Positions 1-8,842 of a stretch of 64,000 nt of DNA are shown piece after piece. Source of the DNA: Halobacillus sp. A5 (GTDB lineage: Bacteria; Bacillota; Bacilli; Bacillales; Halobacillaceae). The position numbers and the translations under genes are program-made. The first letter of the stretch is position 1; every line of letters starts with the position of its first letter. Under the pieces are notes generated by a model. That model was not told the origin of the DNA. It did no database searches and was given only the letters and a program-made list of their open reading frames with translations. Location of the stretch: NCBI RefSeq assembly GCF_024189315.1, contig NZ_JAIZEO010000001.1, forward strand, positions 992,001-1,056,000. Reading direction: 5' to 3'.

Positions 1-150
1 AATCCTTGCATGATTAATAGGAAAGGGCAATTGCCTAAGTGGCGGCAGCTATGATTTCTTTAACTTCAAATGTTGGAGGAACTATGAGCTGCAATGTCTA
101 CTTCCATCCAAGCTTTTCAAGTGGTGAATCTTATTAGTAAGAGTACAAGG

Positions 151-900
151 TTACATTGTATTTGAATACATCACAAAGAACTCAAGACTGCGTTCTATTA
201 TAATATCAACATCTTCATCAAGAGTAGCTACATGATAACTGTTTTCAAGGTGAATGAGCTCTTTATGCTCTGATAACACTGTATCAAAAATCATTTCTGA
301 ATTATCAGGCGGTACTACATGATCCTCTTCTGACACAAAAATTAAAATCGGGCAGTGGATTTGAGCCAGCCGGTCATGTACTCCCCTCATCAGATTAATA
401 AGATGTTTAATAGAAGCTACAGGCGTTTTACTATACGCCAGCTCCACAACCCCTTCCTTCTTAATGTCTGAACCTATCGCGGCTATGAAGCGATCATCAG
501 TTGTTTCTGTAATATTCTCCATGGCTGGTATGTCTACAGCAGCATTTACAGCTATAACCCCGGCTATATTTTCGTGGGCTGCCGCAAAGTGCAGAGCTAA
601 AGTACCACCCATTGATAAACCTGCTGTGAAAATTTTCGAACACCTTTGTGTTAACCATTGGTATGCTTCCTCAACAGATTCAATCCAATCTTCTGCAGTG
701 GCTGCCTCCATATCCTCCGGAGCAGTCCCATGCCCTTTTAATCTGGGACATGCAATACTGTATCCCTCCTTACCATAAGCTTCTGCCAGCTTTCTCATAC
801 TTTGAGTAGTTCCCGTAAAACCGTGTAACACTAAAATGCCTACTTCATTTCCTTCAATATATATAGGTTCAGCTCCACGTAACACCTGGTGTTCTTCCAT
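151..900 (-). CDS. Carboxylesterase, Est30-like alpha/beta hydrolase
   Basis: Monomeric carboxylesterase of 249 aa that hydrolyses short to medium-chain esters. The oxyanion motif HGFTG is at residues 26-30. The nucleophile elbow GLSMGG places Ser96, and Asp193 (SEEDHV) and His223 (NSYHV) complete a triad spaced as in Geobacillus Est30. There is no signal peptide, so it is cytoplasmic. The start is ATG at 900, with an AAGGAG box that lies inside the last codons of the SDR gene just upstream, so the two are probably co-transcribed. The physiological substrate cannot be read from sequence. Bases 1-150, downstream of the stop, show no gene I can support. Confidence 0.9.
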   Translation of the reverse strand: MEEHQVLRGAEPIYIEGNEVGILVLHGFTGTTQSMRKLAEAYGKEGYSIACPRLKGHGTAPEDMEAATAEDWIESVEEAYQWLTQRCSKIFTAGLSMGGTLALHFAAAHENIAGVIAVNAAVDIPAMENITETTDDRFIAAIGSDIKKEGVVELAYSKTPVASIKHLINLMRGVHDRLAQIHCPILIFVSEEDHVVPPDNSEMIFDTVLSEHKELIHLENSYHVATLDEDVDIIIERSLEFFVMYSNTM

Positions 901-902
901 TG

Positions 903-1751
903 CTACAGCTCCTTCGTACCAATTATTTTTTTAAGGACTGTACGTTCTAATATAGACCATGGCAGCAGTCTTTTAAGCCATACATTCACTCTTACCCCTG
1001 GACCAATTGGATATCTGAGTCTTTTTAGTTCATCACGGCCGGCAAGGGTTGTCATTAGCTCAGCTACTTTACCTGGATCTTCATGCACTTCACGGTTTAA
1101 CGCTTTCCATAGCCCCTTGGTGTATTCATGATAAGGTGAATGAGGATCATATACGGCTTGAGGCAGTTCGAGACCTGAGGACCAAATATTTGTCTCATAG
1201 GAGCCTGGCTCTACCAGGGCCACATCAATCCCAAACGGTTTCACTTCAAATCTAAGACTTTCTGTCAGCCCTTCCAATGCATGCTTTGAGCTTACATATG
1301 CAGAGAGACCAGGAAACCCAATGAGTCCGCTGACGCTGCTTACATTTATAATTTTTCCCTGGCGCTGCTCTCTCATCTTAGGAAGCACAGCCTGAGTAAC
1401 CTGTATCACCCCAAACACATTGGTTTCAAACTGGCGCCGGTAATCCTTTATCGGTACTTGTTCAAAGAACCCACCGACTGCATATCCAGCATTATTCACA
1501 AGTACATCGACTCGATTTAATTGGTTTACTTGCTCTCTAAAAAAAGACAGAGATTCTTCTTTAGTAACGTCTAAAGGCCAGACAGCAATATTCTCAGCTG
1601 TCTGTTCTTTGAGACCAGCTTGTTTAAATACATTCATTTTGTTCGGATTGCGTATTGCAGCAATGACATTCATGTTCTTTTGAGCACATTTGATGGCCGT
1701 ATAGTAGCCAAAGCCGCTGGAGGCTCCGGTGACAATGACCGTCGGTTTCAT
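903..1751 (-). CDS. SDR-family NAD(P)-dependent oxidoreductase
   Basis: Classical short-chain dehydrogenase of 282 aa. The N-terminal cofactor motif TGASSGFG is at about residues 8-15. NNAG follows near residue 88, then the catalytic Ser in INVSSVSG and the YxxxK pair in AYVSSK. The family oxidises or reduces alcohols and ketones with NAD(P); the substrate here is unknown. ATG at 1751 is preferred over the GTG three codons upstream, because GGAG then sits 8 nt before the ATG. The stop overlaps the ribosome-binding site of the following esterase gene, which suggests a two-gene unit. Confidence 0.88.
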   Translation of the reverse strand: MKPTVIVTGASSGFGYYTAIKCAQKNMNVIAAIRNPNKMNVFKQAGLKEQTAENIAVWPLDVTKEESLSFFREQVNQLNRVDVLVNNAGYAVGGFFEQVPIKDYRRQFETNVFGVIQVTQAVLPKMREQRQGKIINVSSVSGLIGFPGLSAYVSSKHALEGLTESLRFEVKPFGIDVALVEPGSYETNIWSSGLELPQAVYDPHSPYHEYTKGLWKALNREVHEDPGKVAELMTTLAGRDELKRLRYPIGPGVRVNVWLKRLLPWSILERTVLKKIIGTKEL

Positions 1752-1917
1752 TTCTCCCACTCCGTTTCTTAAAAATAACTACGCTGTTCATAGGTCCATA
1801 CCCTTTTTTTATAAGCTTCTAATCCATGAAAATTACATTTGCCCTGTAGACGAATGCCCTTCCATAACAAACGCCCGCTCATAGAGTAATGTTATAAGTG
1901 AAAAGGTGGTGAATGAT

Positions 1918-2037
1918 GTGAACTATTATGGAGGATATGGATGTGGGTATCCAAGGAGACGCAATGCCGGCGGTTTCGCCCTTATCGTCGTATTGTTCAT
2001 TCTGCTGATCATTGTTGGTGCTTCGGTTTATAAATAA
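1918..2037 (+). CDS. YjcZ-family sporulation peptide
   Basis: A 39-aa small protein. The N-terminus is Gly/Tyr-rich (NYYGGYGCGY), followed by a basic patch and one hydrophobic helix (FALIVVLFILLIIVGAS) up to the C-terminus. This is the layout of the YjcZ/YczN-type sporulation peptides of Bacillaceae. GTG at 1918 is favoured over GTG at 1909 because AAAGGTGG sits about 6-9 nt upstream of it. A strong terminator follows directly. The role in the spore is not known in detail; membrane insertion is likely. Confidence 0.8.
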   Translation: MNYYGGYGCGYPRRRNAGGFALIVVLFILLIIVGASVYK

Positions 2038-2050
2038 TCTTCTGTCTTAT

Positions 2051-2085
2051 AGACCAGGTCAAGTTCACCCCCTGGTCTTTTATTT
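2051..2085 (+). terminator. Intrinsic terminator after YjcZ-type gene
   Basis: Stem AGACCAGG/CCTGGTCT with a 12-nt loop, followed by a T-rich tract. Confidence 0.8.
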
Positions 2086-2153
2086 ACACTTTGACGGCTG
2101 ATCTCCCTTTTACTACAATAAGAAAGATTGATATTGAGAAAGAGGGAACCGCA

Positions 2154-2720
2154 ATGCCCGTAATAGAAATTGGCCATGATGTTGTGTATTACCATTTTAA
2201 TAGAGAAAACGATATTAAATTTATTAAAATTTACTTAGATGATTTAAACGGTATCGTTGTCACAGCACCCTGTAACAAGTCCCGGCATGATGCAGAACTC
2301 TTTTTAAAGAAGAAAGCAGACTGGATTAATGAAAAATGGACCAAGCTTCATCATGATTTATACCAGTTAAGTTTCAGCAGCATAATGTACTTAGGTCGAA
2401 GATACAAAGTTATACCTTTAGAAATTACTGACCAATCGTCATCTTCATTTATATTCAGTAAAGGAAAATTCATTTTTTCCTATTCAAAGCATCTGGAGGC
2501 TGATGAACGTGAAGATTTGTATAAAAGAAAAACGGCGGAATGGCTGAAAAAGAAGTCTGAACAAAGATTTAAGCAGCTTTCTGCTGTCAGCTCAGCGGAT
2601 GATTACAGGCTTGGAAGGAAGGACAGAGGATCCATTCACTTAAACTGGAGGCTGGTTAAAAGATCAAAAAAACATATACAAACTGTTATCGATGATTTAA
2701 AAAACGAAAAAACTTATTAA
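2154..2720 (+). CDS. YgjP-like (DUF45) protein lacking the metal-binding end
   Basis: A 188-aa protein. The first part resembles the YgjP/DUF45 putative metallopeptidase family: a beta-rich N-terminus with VVTAPCNKS, FLKKKADWI, then YLGRRYKV, and later GSIHLNWRLV. In the family the NWRL segment is followed by a HELxH zinc-binding helix and a downstream His. Here the reading frame ends about 25 residues after NWRL with a basic tail and no HExxH. I prefer ATG at 2154, with AGAAAGAGGG upstream, over TTG at 2091. It may be a degenerate or non-catalytic family member; whether truncation is recent cannot be told from one sequence. Confidence 0.6.
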   Translation: MPVIEIGHDVVYYHFNRENDIKFIKIYLDDLNGIVVTAPCNKSRHDAELFLKKKADWINEKWTKLHHDLYQLSFSSIMYLGRRYKVIPLEITDQSSSSFIFSKGKFIFSYSKHLEADEREDLYKRKTAEWLKKKSEQRFKQLSAVSSADDYRLGRKDRGSIHLNWRLVKRSKKHIQTVIDDLKNEKTY

Positions 2721-2758
2721 AAAACGTGTAGAGTATATTTTCTCTACACGTTTTCTAA
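2721..2758. terminator. Bidirectional terminator
   Basis: Perfect 13-bp stem AAAACGTGTAGAG/CTCTACACGTTTT between the convergent YgjP-like and zupT genes, with A/T tracts on both sides. Confidence 0.85.
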
Positions 2759-2770
2759 TACTTTTTCCTC

Positions 2771-3577
2771 TTATATAAACAACAATAGACTAATGGCCAT
2801 GACCGCCATTCCGGCGACTACTCCATATATAGACAAATGAGCTTCTCCATATTTGCGTGATGCCGGCAGTAATTCATCAAGTGAGATAAATACCATGATC
2901 CCCGCAACACCAGCAAATAAAACTCCGAACATAACATCGTTTAGGAAAGGCATTAATATTAAATAGGCCACTACGGCTCCTACAGGCTCCGATAACCCGG
3001 ATAAAAAGGATAAATTAAAAGCCTTCTTCTTGTCTCCCGTCGCAAAGTAAATAGGTACAGATACCGCAATTCCTTCAGGGATATTATGAATGGCTATAGC
3101 CACAGCAATGGCAATTCCAAGCGATGGATCCTGAAGGGCTGAAGTGAATGTAGCAATCCCTTCAGGAAAGTTGTGAATTGCAATAGCTAAAGCCGTAAAT
3201 GTTCCCATCTTCAATAACTGTTTGTCTTTAACTTCTGAAGCTGGTTTAGACATTTCTTCCACTTTTTTCGGTTCATGTGGATTCCCCTGCTGAGGTATTG
3301 CTTTATCGATAAGTGCAATTACGAGCATGCCCCCAAAAAAACTGGCAACATTGATCCAGTTCCCTAAACCTTCTCCTAAAGCGCTGACCAGTGACTCCTG
3401 TGCTTTGAAGAAGATTTCTACCATTGACACATAAATCATTACACCAGCTGAGAAACCTAAGGCAACTGATAAAAACCTTGTATTCGTCGTAGAAGCGAAA
3501 AAGGCAACGACACTTCCGATTCCTGTAGCTAATCCGGCCATCAACGTTAAACCAAAGGCCAACAATACATTTTCCAT
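2771..3577 (-). CDS. zupT: ZIP-family zinc transporter ZupT
   Basis: Integral membrane metal importer of 268 aa with about eight predicted helices. The two ZIP signature helices are present: [10 protein letters not shown] in TM4 and [12 protein letters not shown] in TM5. Their His and Glu residues form the binuclear metal site. Between TM3 and TM4 is a charged cytoplasmic loop ([13 protein letters not shown]). Length and motifs fit ZupT, which imports Zn2+ and other divalent metals. The gene stands alone, with its own AGGAGAG-type ribosome-binding site and a bidirectional terminator downstream. I saw no convincing Zur operator. Confidence 0.92.
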   Translation of the reverse strand: MENVLLAFGLTLMAGLATGIGSVVAFFASTTNTRFLSVALGFSAGVMIYVSMVEIFFKAQESLVSALGEGLGNWINVASFFGGMLVIALIDKAIPQQGNPHEPKKVEEMSKPASEVKDKQLLKMGTFTALAIAIHNFPEGIATFTSALQDPSLGIAIAVAIAIHNIPEGIAVSVPIYFATGDKKKAFNLSFLSGLSEPVGAVVAYLILMPFLNDVMFGVLFAGVAGIMVFISLDELLPASRKYGEAHLSIYGVVAGMAVMAISLLLFI

Positions 3578-3694
3578 TCTTTCTCTCTCCTTCTCGCATT
3601 TCTCTGTCTAACCATAGTCTAATTTACATCTTTCCTTAACGCAACTTTTTTTGTTTTAGTTATATTTTATGTGCACAGGGAAGTTTTGACCCAT

Positions 3695-3741
3695 AAAAAA
3701 AGACTTTATGTTCGAATAATACATTCGAACATAAAGTCTTT
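3695..3741 (-). terminator. Terminator after HtrA-like gene
   Basis: Perfect 19-bp stem running from AAAGACTTTATG to its complement with a 5-nt loop. On the minus strand it is followed by a T-tract. Confidence 0.9.
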
Positions 3742-3745
3742 GGTG

Positions 3746-4882
3746 CTAGTCTACTTCCTCACCTTCACCTGACAAAATCATCATCTGGTCATTTTCATAG
3801 CCCAGCGTATAATCCAAATTATACTTTTTTATTTCAACTTCCCCTTCTGCCGTTTCTTCTGAAGTTATGACGCAGCTGACTTTTACTTCCTCTCCATCCG
3901 GGTCAGCGACTATGTTATCCACCGATACAGACAGCGTATTAGAATACCCTTCCCTGAATTCTTCAAAGCTTTTTTCTTCCTGCCACGAGCTTGAAAGTAA
4001 TGAGTAAGCTGTCACAAAATCTCCTTGATTTACACTGTCATAGAAATACTGAATAATATACGTCGCCTGATCAGCGTCGGTCTGTTCATTTAAAGCTTCT
4101 GATCCTGCCGTTAATTCTGGGTATTCCGGAAGATCTTTCATCGGAGATTTAGACCATTGCTGCACCATAGGCATAACATCAAGAACAGGAATACTGAACC
4201 CAATCGATTCATCGCCCAGCTTGGCCGAATTAATCCCGATAACCTCTCCTGTTTCCCCATTAATAAGCGGACCGCCGCTATTACCGGGAGAAATGGGAGC
4301 TGAAATTTGAAATACATTTTCGTATGTGAATGGATCCAGTTCAAAGTTACGATCAAGACCGCTGATTTCTCCCCTTGTTACCGTGTTCTGCAGGCCCAGA
4401 GGGCTTCCTAATGCCAGCACCTCTGTTAAAAGCTCGGTATCTTCGTCTTCAGTAACAGGCAGATAATCATGCTCCGCCTCAGCTAAATCCGGCACTCTTA
4501 CTAACGCAACGTCCGAGCTCCGACTTGCTCCAATGACCTGCCCCTCCATTTCTTTAGAGTCAACATTTATCACTTTAACATCTTCTGTGTTAGCTACGAC
4601 ATGAGCATTCGTAATGACATCGCCTTGATCGTTATAAAGAAATCCTGATCCAATCGTTCCATTGTCGAGCTCAATCTGCACCACAGATTTCTGAGATTCA
4701 TAAATAATTTCCTGTGTATTCTTCGTAACATTGCCTTCATCCTCCTCTGGCACAGGCTTATCCAGAATCGAGCTTGCTTCAAGCTCAGAAGGGACCTTTT
4801 GCTGTATAAAATAAAACGCTAAAACCCCAACTGCCAGGACTAGTACAGTTAAAATTGCACTAGTCAGCCATGCACGCTTCAT
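3746..4882 (-). CDS. HtrA/DegP-type membrane serine protease (S1C) without PDZ
   Basis: A 378-aa trypsin-like protease anchored by one N-terminal transmembrane helix (residues about 7-26). The catalytic residues are His94 (TNAHVV), Asp124 (SSDVALV) and Ser202 (GNSGGPL). The protease domain ends near residue 235. The C-terminus lacks a PDZ domain and instead has a ~115-residue segment beginning YIIQYFYDSV and containing FVTAYSLLSS, which resembles an NTF2-like fold. Homologues degrade or chaperone damaged extracytoplasmic proteins. It lies 10 nt downstream of a zinc-ribbon membrane protein gene, so the two are probably one operon. The NTF2-like assignment is an inference from pattern only. Confidence 0.85.
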   Translation of the reverse strand: MKRAWLTSAILTVLVLAVGVLAFYFIQQKVPSELEASSILDKPVPEEDEGNVTKNTQEIIYESQKSVVQIELDNGTIGSGFLYNDQGDVITNAHVVANTEDVKVINVDSKEMEGQVIGASRSSDVALVRVPDLAEAEHDYLPVTEDEDTELLTEVLALGSPLGLQNTVTRGEISGLDRNFELDPFTYENVFQISAPISPGNSGGPLINGETGEVIGINSAKLGDESIGFSIPVLDVMPMVQQWSKSPMKDLPEYPELTAGSEALNEQTDADQATYIIQYFYDSVNQGDFVTAYSLLSSSWQEEKSFEEFREGYSNTLSVSVDNIVADPDGEEVKVSCVITSEETAEGEVEIKKYNLDYTLGYENDQMMILSGEGEEVD

Positions 4883-4892
4883 GGTGTTCCTC

Positions 4893-6071
4893 CTATTCTA
4901 CAAACCACTGAACATTCGTTACCTCAACTGAAATATCTTCTTCTTTTTCATAATCATAGTAAATTTGTTCGAATTTCCCTTTATCTTCCGGATTTAAATA
5001 CATTGGATATACTTGTGCAGTGTCTGTTTCCAGCACCTCATCATCTTTATCGAGGATATCGTAGGTTACTTCTATCGAGCTGATGATACTGGTAGCTTCA
5101 CTTTGTACTTCTCCGTCAATTGTCACGTCCCCGAATTCATCTTTATAGGCTTCAATATCGAGAACATTGACTGCTTCTCTTCTATTTTTCATCTCTTCAA
5201 GTGCCTGTTGTTCCATAGCTTGTTCCATTCGTTCTCTTTTTTCTTGTTCAAAAGCCTGCTTCTCCTGCTCTACACGTTCTTTTAACTGCAGGAGTTTCTC
5301 GTGATTAATAACATACTGCAGCCCTTCATCAACAGCTGCTATGGCCTCGTTGTATTGTTTTTCATTAATTTTATCTTCAGCCTTCTTGGTGCTTATGGAT
5401 ACAATCTTTTCCGTGATCTTCTCTCTCGCTCTGGCTGCTTCTTCTAAGTCAAGGCCTGAGAGCGTGTTTAGTTTATCAGCTAATTCATCCACCTTCGTTA
5501 ACTCTTTCACTTCATTGTTAATCTTCCCTACCGTAATCCTTGAATCCAGCTGATTTAGCTTGGGAGTCAGCGTTACAACAAGTTGATTTTCATTATCTAT
5601 CATTTCTTTGTTAACTTTTGCTAATTGTTCGAGCGCCTTATCGAGCTCATTTTCTTCAATAGAAGATTCGACACTATCCAAATCCTCCTGCATTTTTTGT
5701 ACATCGTGTACGGTGGATAGACTTCTTTCCAGCCCCTGATAGTCCGGCCGTTGTTCTGCTGCCTCAGCGAGACGCTTCTCTGCTTCATTATAATGTCCTT
5801 CTAAAGCCATTTTTTCAGCTTCTTCTTTTTCTTTTAAAACTGAATGATTCACCTGCACAGAGTGATTATAATATAGAACTAAAACCGCAGTGAGTATGAT
5901 TAACACAGTCGCGGGCATTATGTAGACTAATTTTTTCTTTCTATTATATAGAGAAGAAGTATTTTCACTTCCTAGTTCATCTAGTTCTTCTTCCATTAAT
6001 TTTTCACCACAATGGGAGCAAAAACGGGAGCCCGAATTATTTTCACTTCCACATTCACGACAAACGACCAA
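4893..6071 (-). CDS. Zinc-ribbon, coiled-coil membrane protein
   Basis: A 392-aa protein. A four-cysteine zinc ribbon (CRECG and CSHCG) lies at the cytoplasmic N-terminus, and one transmembrane helix (about 46-66) follows. The long extracytoplasmic part is rich in Glu/Lys coiled-coil and TPR-like helices. A beta-rich C-terminal domain ends in NVQWFVE. The architecture resembles the YvbJ/TcaA group of envelope proteins. TTG at 6071 is chosen as start because an AAGGAGG box sits 8 nt upstream; the longer frame would translate through that box. It is the first gene of a pair with the HtrA-like protease, so a shared role in envelope protein quality control is plausible but unproven. Confidence 0.75.
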   Translation of the reverse strand: MVVCRECGSENNSGSRFCSHCGEKLMEEELDELGSENTSSLYNRKKKLVYIMPATVLIILTAVLVLYYNHSVQVNHSVLKEKEEAEKMALEGHYNEAEKRLAEAAEQRPDYQGLERSLSTVHDVQKMQEDLDSVESSIEENELDKALEQLAKVNKEMIDNENQLVVTLTPKLNQLDSRITVGKINNEVKELTKVDELADKLNTLSGLDLEEAARAREKITEKIVSISTKKAEDKINEKQYNEAIAAVDEGLQYVINHEKLLQLKERVEQEKQAFEQEKRERMEQAMEQQALEEMKNRREAVNVLDIEAYKDEFGDVTIDGEVQSEATSIISSIEVTYDILDKDDEVLETDTAQVYPMYLNPEDKGKFEQIYYDYEKEEDISVEVTNVQWFVE

Positions 6072-6251
6072 GGGCCCGTCCTCCTTCAATATTTAATTAA
6101 ATCGATTTACAACTGCCCTCCATTATATCACGATTTATGAATGAACAGAGACTGGAAATGAATGATTTTTTCCTTTACCTATGTAAACGCACGGCCAGTT
6201 GAAAGAACGATGCATAAAATAGTAAAAAACGAGGAGAGGAGCGTTCACTAA

Positions 6252-6347
6252 ATGAAAGAGCGATTAAATCATAAGAAGGAACAAAATGCTTCGCGTCCAA
6301 AACGAAAAACCTGCTGTGGAAAAAAACGAGCTAATAAAGGATCTTAA
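6252..6347 (+). CDS. Possible 31-aa basic Cys-Cys peptide
   Basis: A short frame of 31 codons with a GAGGAGAGGAG box about 9 nt upstream of its ATG. A strong hairpin terminator starts 10 nt after its TAA. The peptide is very basic (many Lys/Arg) and has an adjacent cysteine pair, TCCGKK. I recognise no family. The well-placed ribosome-binding site and terminator are the only support. The rest of 6072-6402 holds only the promoter region of the zinc-ribbon gene. Confidence 0.4.
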   Translation: MKERLNHKKEQNASRPKRKTCCGKKRANKGS

Positions 6348-6353
6348 TACAAA

Positions 6354-6390
6354 TTTAAAGGCCGCACTTATTATGAGTGCGGCCTTTCTC
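6354..6390. terminator. Bidirectional terminator
   Basis: Perfect 12-bp stem AAAGGCCGCACT/AGTGCGGCCTTT with a 7-nt loop, serving the small ORF and the converging symporter gene. Confidence 0.85.
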
Positions 6391-6402
6391 GTGTGTGTAA
6401 TT

Positions 6403-7596
6403 TTATCCTGCTTGATTACTTTTAACTGTGTCCGGCTCTTTGTCTTTTCCAATCAGCCGGTTTGCAATGGTAGTAATGGCGCCATCTCCTGTAACATTTG
6501 TCGCTGTACCAAAACTATCCTGAGCTAAATATAATGCGATCATAAGTGAAACCATGACAGAACTGAACCCAAGCATGCTTTCCAATAATCCAACAGCCGC
6601 CATCACAGCCCCGCCAGGTACTCCCGGAGCAGCAATCATCGTGACTCCCAGCATGAGAATAAAAGGAAACACATCCATGAAGCTGCTCACCTGACCCTGC
6701 ATGTAAAGCACAGCCATGGCACAGCTCGTTATAGTAATCGTACTCCCAGCCAGATGAACATTCGCTAATAAAGGTACAGAGAAATCAGCCACTTTTTCCT
6801 TTACCCCAATGGATTTTGTTTGTTTAAGGGTAACAGGAATCGTTGCCGCTGACGACTGTGTGCCGAGAGCAGTAAAGTAAGCCGGAGACAGCTTTTTCAA
6901 TAACGTCAAGGGATTAGCCTGGTGAAGAGAGCCGGCGATGCAGTATACCGCGACTAGATAAAGCAGATGCAGAATAATAATCATTACAAAAACTTTAGCA
7001 AAAACATTAAGGATAGTCGCAACTTGTCCAGCATAAGCCATGTTGGCAAAAATCCCAAAAATATGAAATGGAAGCAGCGGAATAATGATGTTCTCAATCA
7101 CCTTATGAATGATCGAACGAAATTCCGACATTACAGAGTATAAAGTATCTCCTTTGACGGAAGTCATTCCTACTCCTAATAAAAAAGACAAAATTAATGC
7201 AGCCATAACATCCATGACCGGTGTCATATCTACTGTAAATGAAGCTTCTATTAAAGACTCTTCAGGATTCTCCAATTCGCCAGCGTTTTGCCGGCTCAAA
7301 ATCACTGGATATAAACCACGGGCCGCCAGGTAAGCGGCAATTCCTGCCAATATAGTTGACAAATAAGCAAGCCCCGCCGTCATCCCGAGCATTTTACCTG
7401 CACCTTTACCAATTGAAGCTATACCAGGAGCGATAAATCCAATAATAATCAGCGGAATCACAAAGCTTAAGAAATTATCGAATACTCCAGTAAAGGTAGC
7501 AAATAATTCAATGACGCCTTCTGGAACAAAAGAACCCGCAAAAATACCTAAAATAATAGCTGAAATAATTCTAACAAGCAAAGGTATTCGATTCAT
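6403..7596 (-). CDS. DAACS-family dicarboxylate/amino acid:cation symporter
   Basis: A 397-aa membrane transporter of the glutamate/aspartate (GltP/SstT) fold. Conserved parts include the serine-rich re-entrant region (GTQSSAATIPVTL), the conserved AGSTI segment, the APGVPGGAV hairpin and the C-terminal AQDSFGTATNVTGDGA substrate helix. It takes up an acidic or small neutral amino acid with Na+ or H+; exact substrate is not clear. ATG start with a GAGGAAGGAAGAG box. It is a single-gene unit ending at the bidirectional terminator. Confidence 0.87.
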   Translation of the reverse strand: MNRIPLLVRIISAIILGIFAGSFVPEGVIELFATFTGVFDNFLSFVIPLIIIGFIAPGIASIGKGAGKMLGMTAGLAYLSTILAGIAAYLAARGLYPVILSRQNAGELENPEESLIEASFTVDMTPVMDVMAALILSFLLGVGMTSVKGDTLYSVMSEFRSIIHKVIENIIIPLLPFHIFGIFANMAYAGQVATILNVFAKVFVMIIILHLLYLVAVYCIAGSLHQANPLTLLKKLSPAYFTALGTQSSAATIPVTLKQTKSIGVKEKVADFSVPLLANVHLAGSTITITSCAMAVLYMQGQVSSFMDVFPFILMLGVTMIAAPGVPGGAVMAAVGLLESMLGFSSVMVSLMIALYLAQDSFGTATNVTGDGAITTIANRLIGKDKEPDTVKSNQAG

Positions 7597-7879
7597 TTTC
7601 TCTCTTCCTTCCTCAGTTCTGTTTAATCAATTAAAGTAATACAGAAATAATCTTTAACAACATTAACGCATCCTATCAGCTTTGTGAAGGAAAAATTCTT
7701 ATGAAAGCCCTTTACTGATTAATAAATTTTTTCCAATAGTACGCTTAAATAATAGAAGAGACTTTTTGATTATTTTTTCGTCATGCAAATGTAACACTTT
7801 TGTAGTGCTTTTGTATTTGTTTCACTGCAGTTTCCCCTGTTATACTCCTAAGAGTAGATTAAGAAAGGGGTCAAAAGTC

Positions 7880-8368
7880 TTGAAAAAAGCAGTTATCCTT
7901 TTATCATTTATTTCCTTATATACTTTTGCCATTATTGGATTTAATCCCGATACATCACAAGCTGACGAAAATAATGAAGCAGTAAAAGCAATCACTTTAG
8001 GTGAGAAAACAGCAGACCACAAAAGGTTTGCAAATGTGGAAGATGAAGAGACAAACAATAAATCGGAAGATATTGAAAAAACAGTGAAGGTGGAAGCCAC
8101 TGCCTACACCGCGTTTTGTGAAGGGTGCAGCGGAATTACTAAAACCGGTCTCGACTTAAGAGAGGATCCAGAACAAAAAGTAATTGCCGTGGATCCAGAA
8201 GTCATCCCGCTGGGCTCTAAAGTTCGTGTGCCAGGGTATGGGGAAGCCATTGCCGGAGATACGGGAGGAGCGATTCAAGGTCACCGGATTGATCTATTTA
8301 TGGAAGAAAACGGAGATGCCATGGATTACGGCAGGAAGCAAATCGAAGTTGAAATTATAGAATCATAA
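7880..8368 (+). CDS. Secreted 3D-domain (YocH/YuiC-like) cell-wall protein
   Basis: A 162-aa protein with a signal peptide (KKAVILLSFISLYTFAIIGF), a charged spacer and a C-terminal 3D domain. The three Asp of the domain lie in AVDPEVIPLGS, IAGDTGG and HRIDLFM. The domain is shared with lytic transglycosylase-like proteins such as MltA, YocH and YuiC, so it probably cuts peptidoglycan. TTG at 7880 is chosen because AAGAAAGGGG lies 9 nt upstream, and the frame upstream of it is untypical. It contains a CEGCSG Cys pair near the start of the domain. Confidence 0.82.
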   Translation: MKKAVILLSFISLYTFAIIGFNPDTSQADENNEAVKAITLGEKTADHKRFANVEDEETNNKSEDIEKTVKVEATAYTAFCEGCSGITKTGLDLREDPEQKVIAVDPEVIPLGSKVRVPGYGEAIAGDTGGAIQGHRIDLFMEENGDAMDYGRKQIEVEIIES

Positions 8369-8369
8369 G

Positions 8370-8405
8370 AAAAGGTCAGTCCGTTGATAAGGACTGACCT
8401 TTTTT
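8370..8405. terminator. Bidirectional terminator
   Basis: 13-bp stem AAAAGGTCAGTCC/GGACTGACCTTTT with an 8-nt loop and T-run, between the convergent 3D-domain gene and the small hypothetical gene. Confidence 0.88.
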
Positions 8406-8645
8406 CTATTCTCTTGAAAACCGGGTGCGGTAAGCCCGCTTATCCAGATAAAAGCTTTCTACACTTGAAGTGTGGACGGCAACACCTTCCTCGAGGAACC
8501 ACCAATCGCCCCGGTCAAGCTGTTTAACAATAAACTCCATTGTTTCGCGCTCATCCATCTCTTCACTTAAATCAAGATCATGAGTTACGACACGTTTACT
8601 GTCGAGTAAAAAAATGACATGCCATTCCTTTTTCTTTGCTCCCAT
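8406..8645 (-). CDS. Small conserved-looking hypothetical protein
   Basis: A 79-aa acidic soluble protein (MGAKKKEWHVIFLLDSK...). It has an alternating beta pattern at the start, an acidic helix in the middle (DLSEEMDERETMEFI) and a Trp pair (GDWWFLEEG). I do not recognise the family. ATG at 8645 follows GGAAGGTGAT with suitable spacing; the upstream GTG at 8654 overlaps that box. It shares a bidirectional terminator with the 3D-domain gene. Confidence 0.65.
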   Translation of the reverse strand: MGAKKKEWHVIFLLDSKRVVTHDLDLSEEMDERETMEFIVKQLDRGDWWFLEEGVAVHTSSVESFYLDKRAYRTRFSRE

Positions 8646-8765
8646 TATTATCACCTTCCTTTATGTAGTCGTAATTTTCAATTCCCTGTTTAATTGTGGA
8701 CTAACCTTACAATTTTAAATTTGTTTCAACTTTTATAGTTTGTCATTTATCATGAGCTCTATGTA

Positions 8766-8794
8766 TTTACAAATTCTAAAAAATACTTTATCAT
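8766..8794 (+). promoter_or_regulatory. Sigma-A-type promoter for the YeeE/YedE gene
   Basis: TTTACA and TATCAT separated by 17 nt, about 50 nt upstream of the ATG. Confidence 0.55.
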
Positions 8795-8842
8795 ATACAA
8801 AGCTAAAACTTAGTAACCCCATAGGAATTAGGAGGGAATCAA

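Noticed and set aside
464-778. 104-codon plus-strand frame
   Set aside because: Antisense shadow of the carboxylesterase, whose triad and motifs are intact.
8655-8842. CymR operator before the YeeE/YedE gene
   Set aside because: Sulfur control would make sense, but I could not find a convincing CymR consensus; only the promoter is reported.
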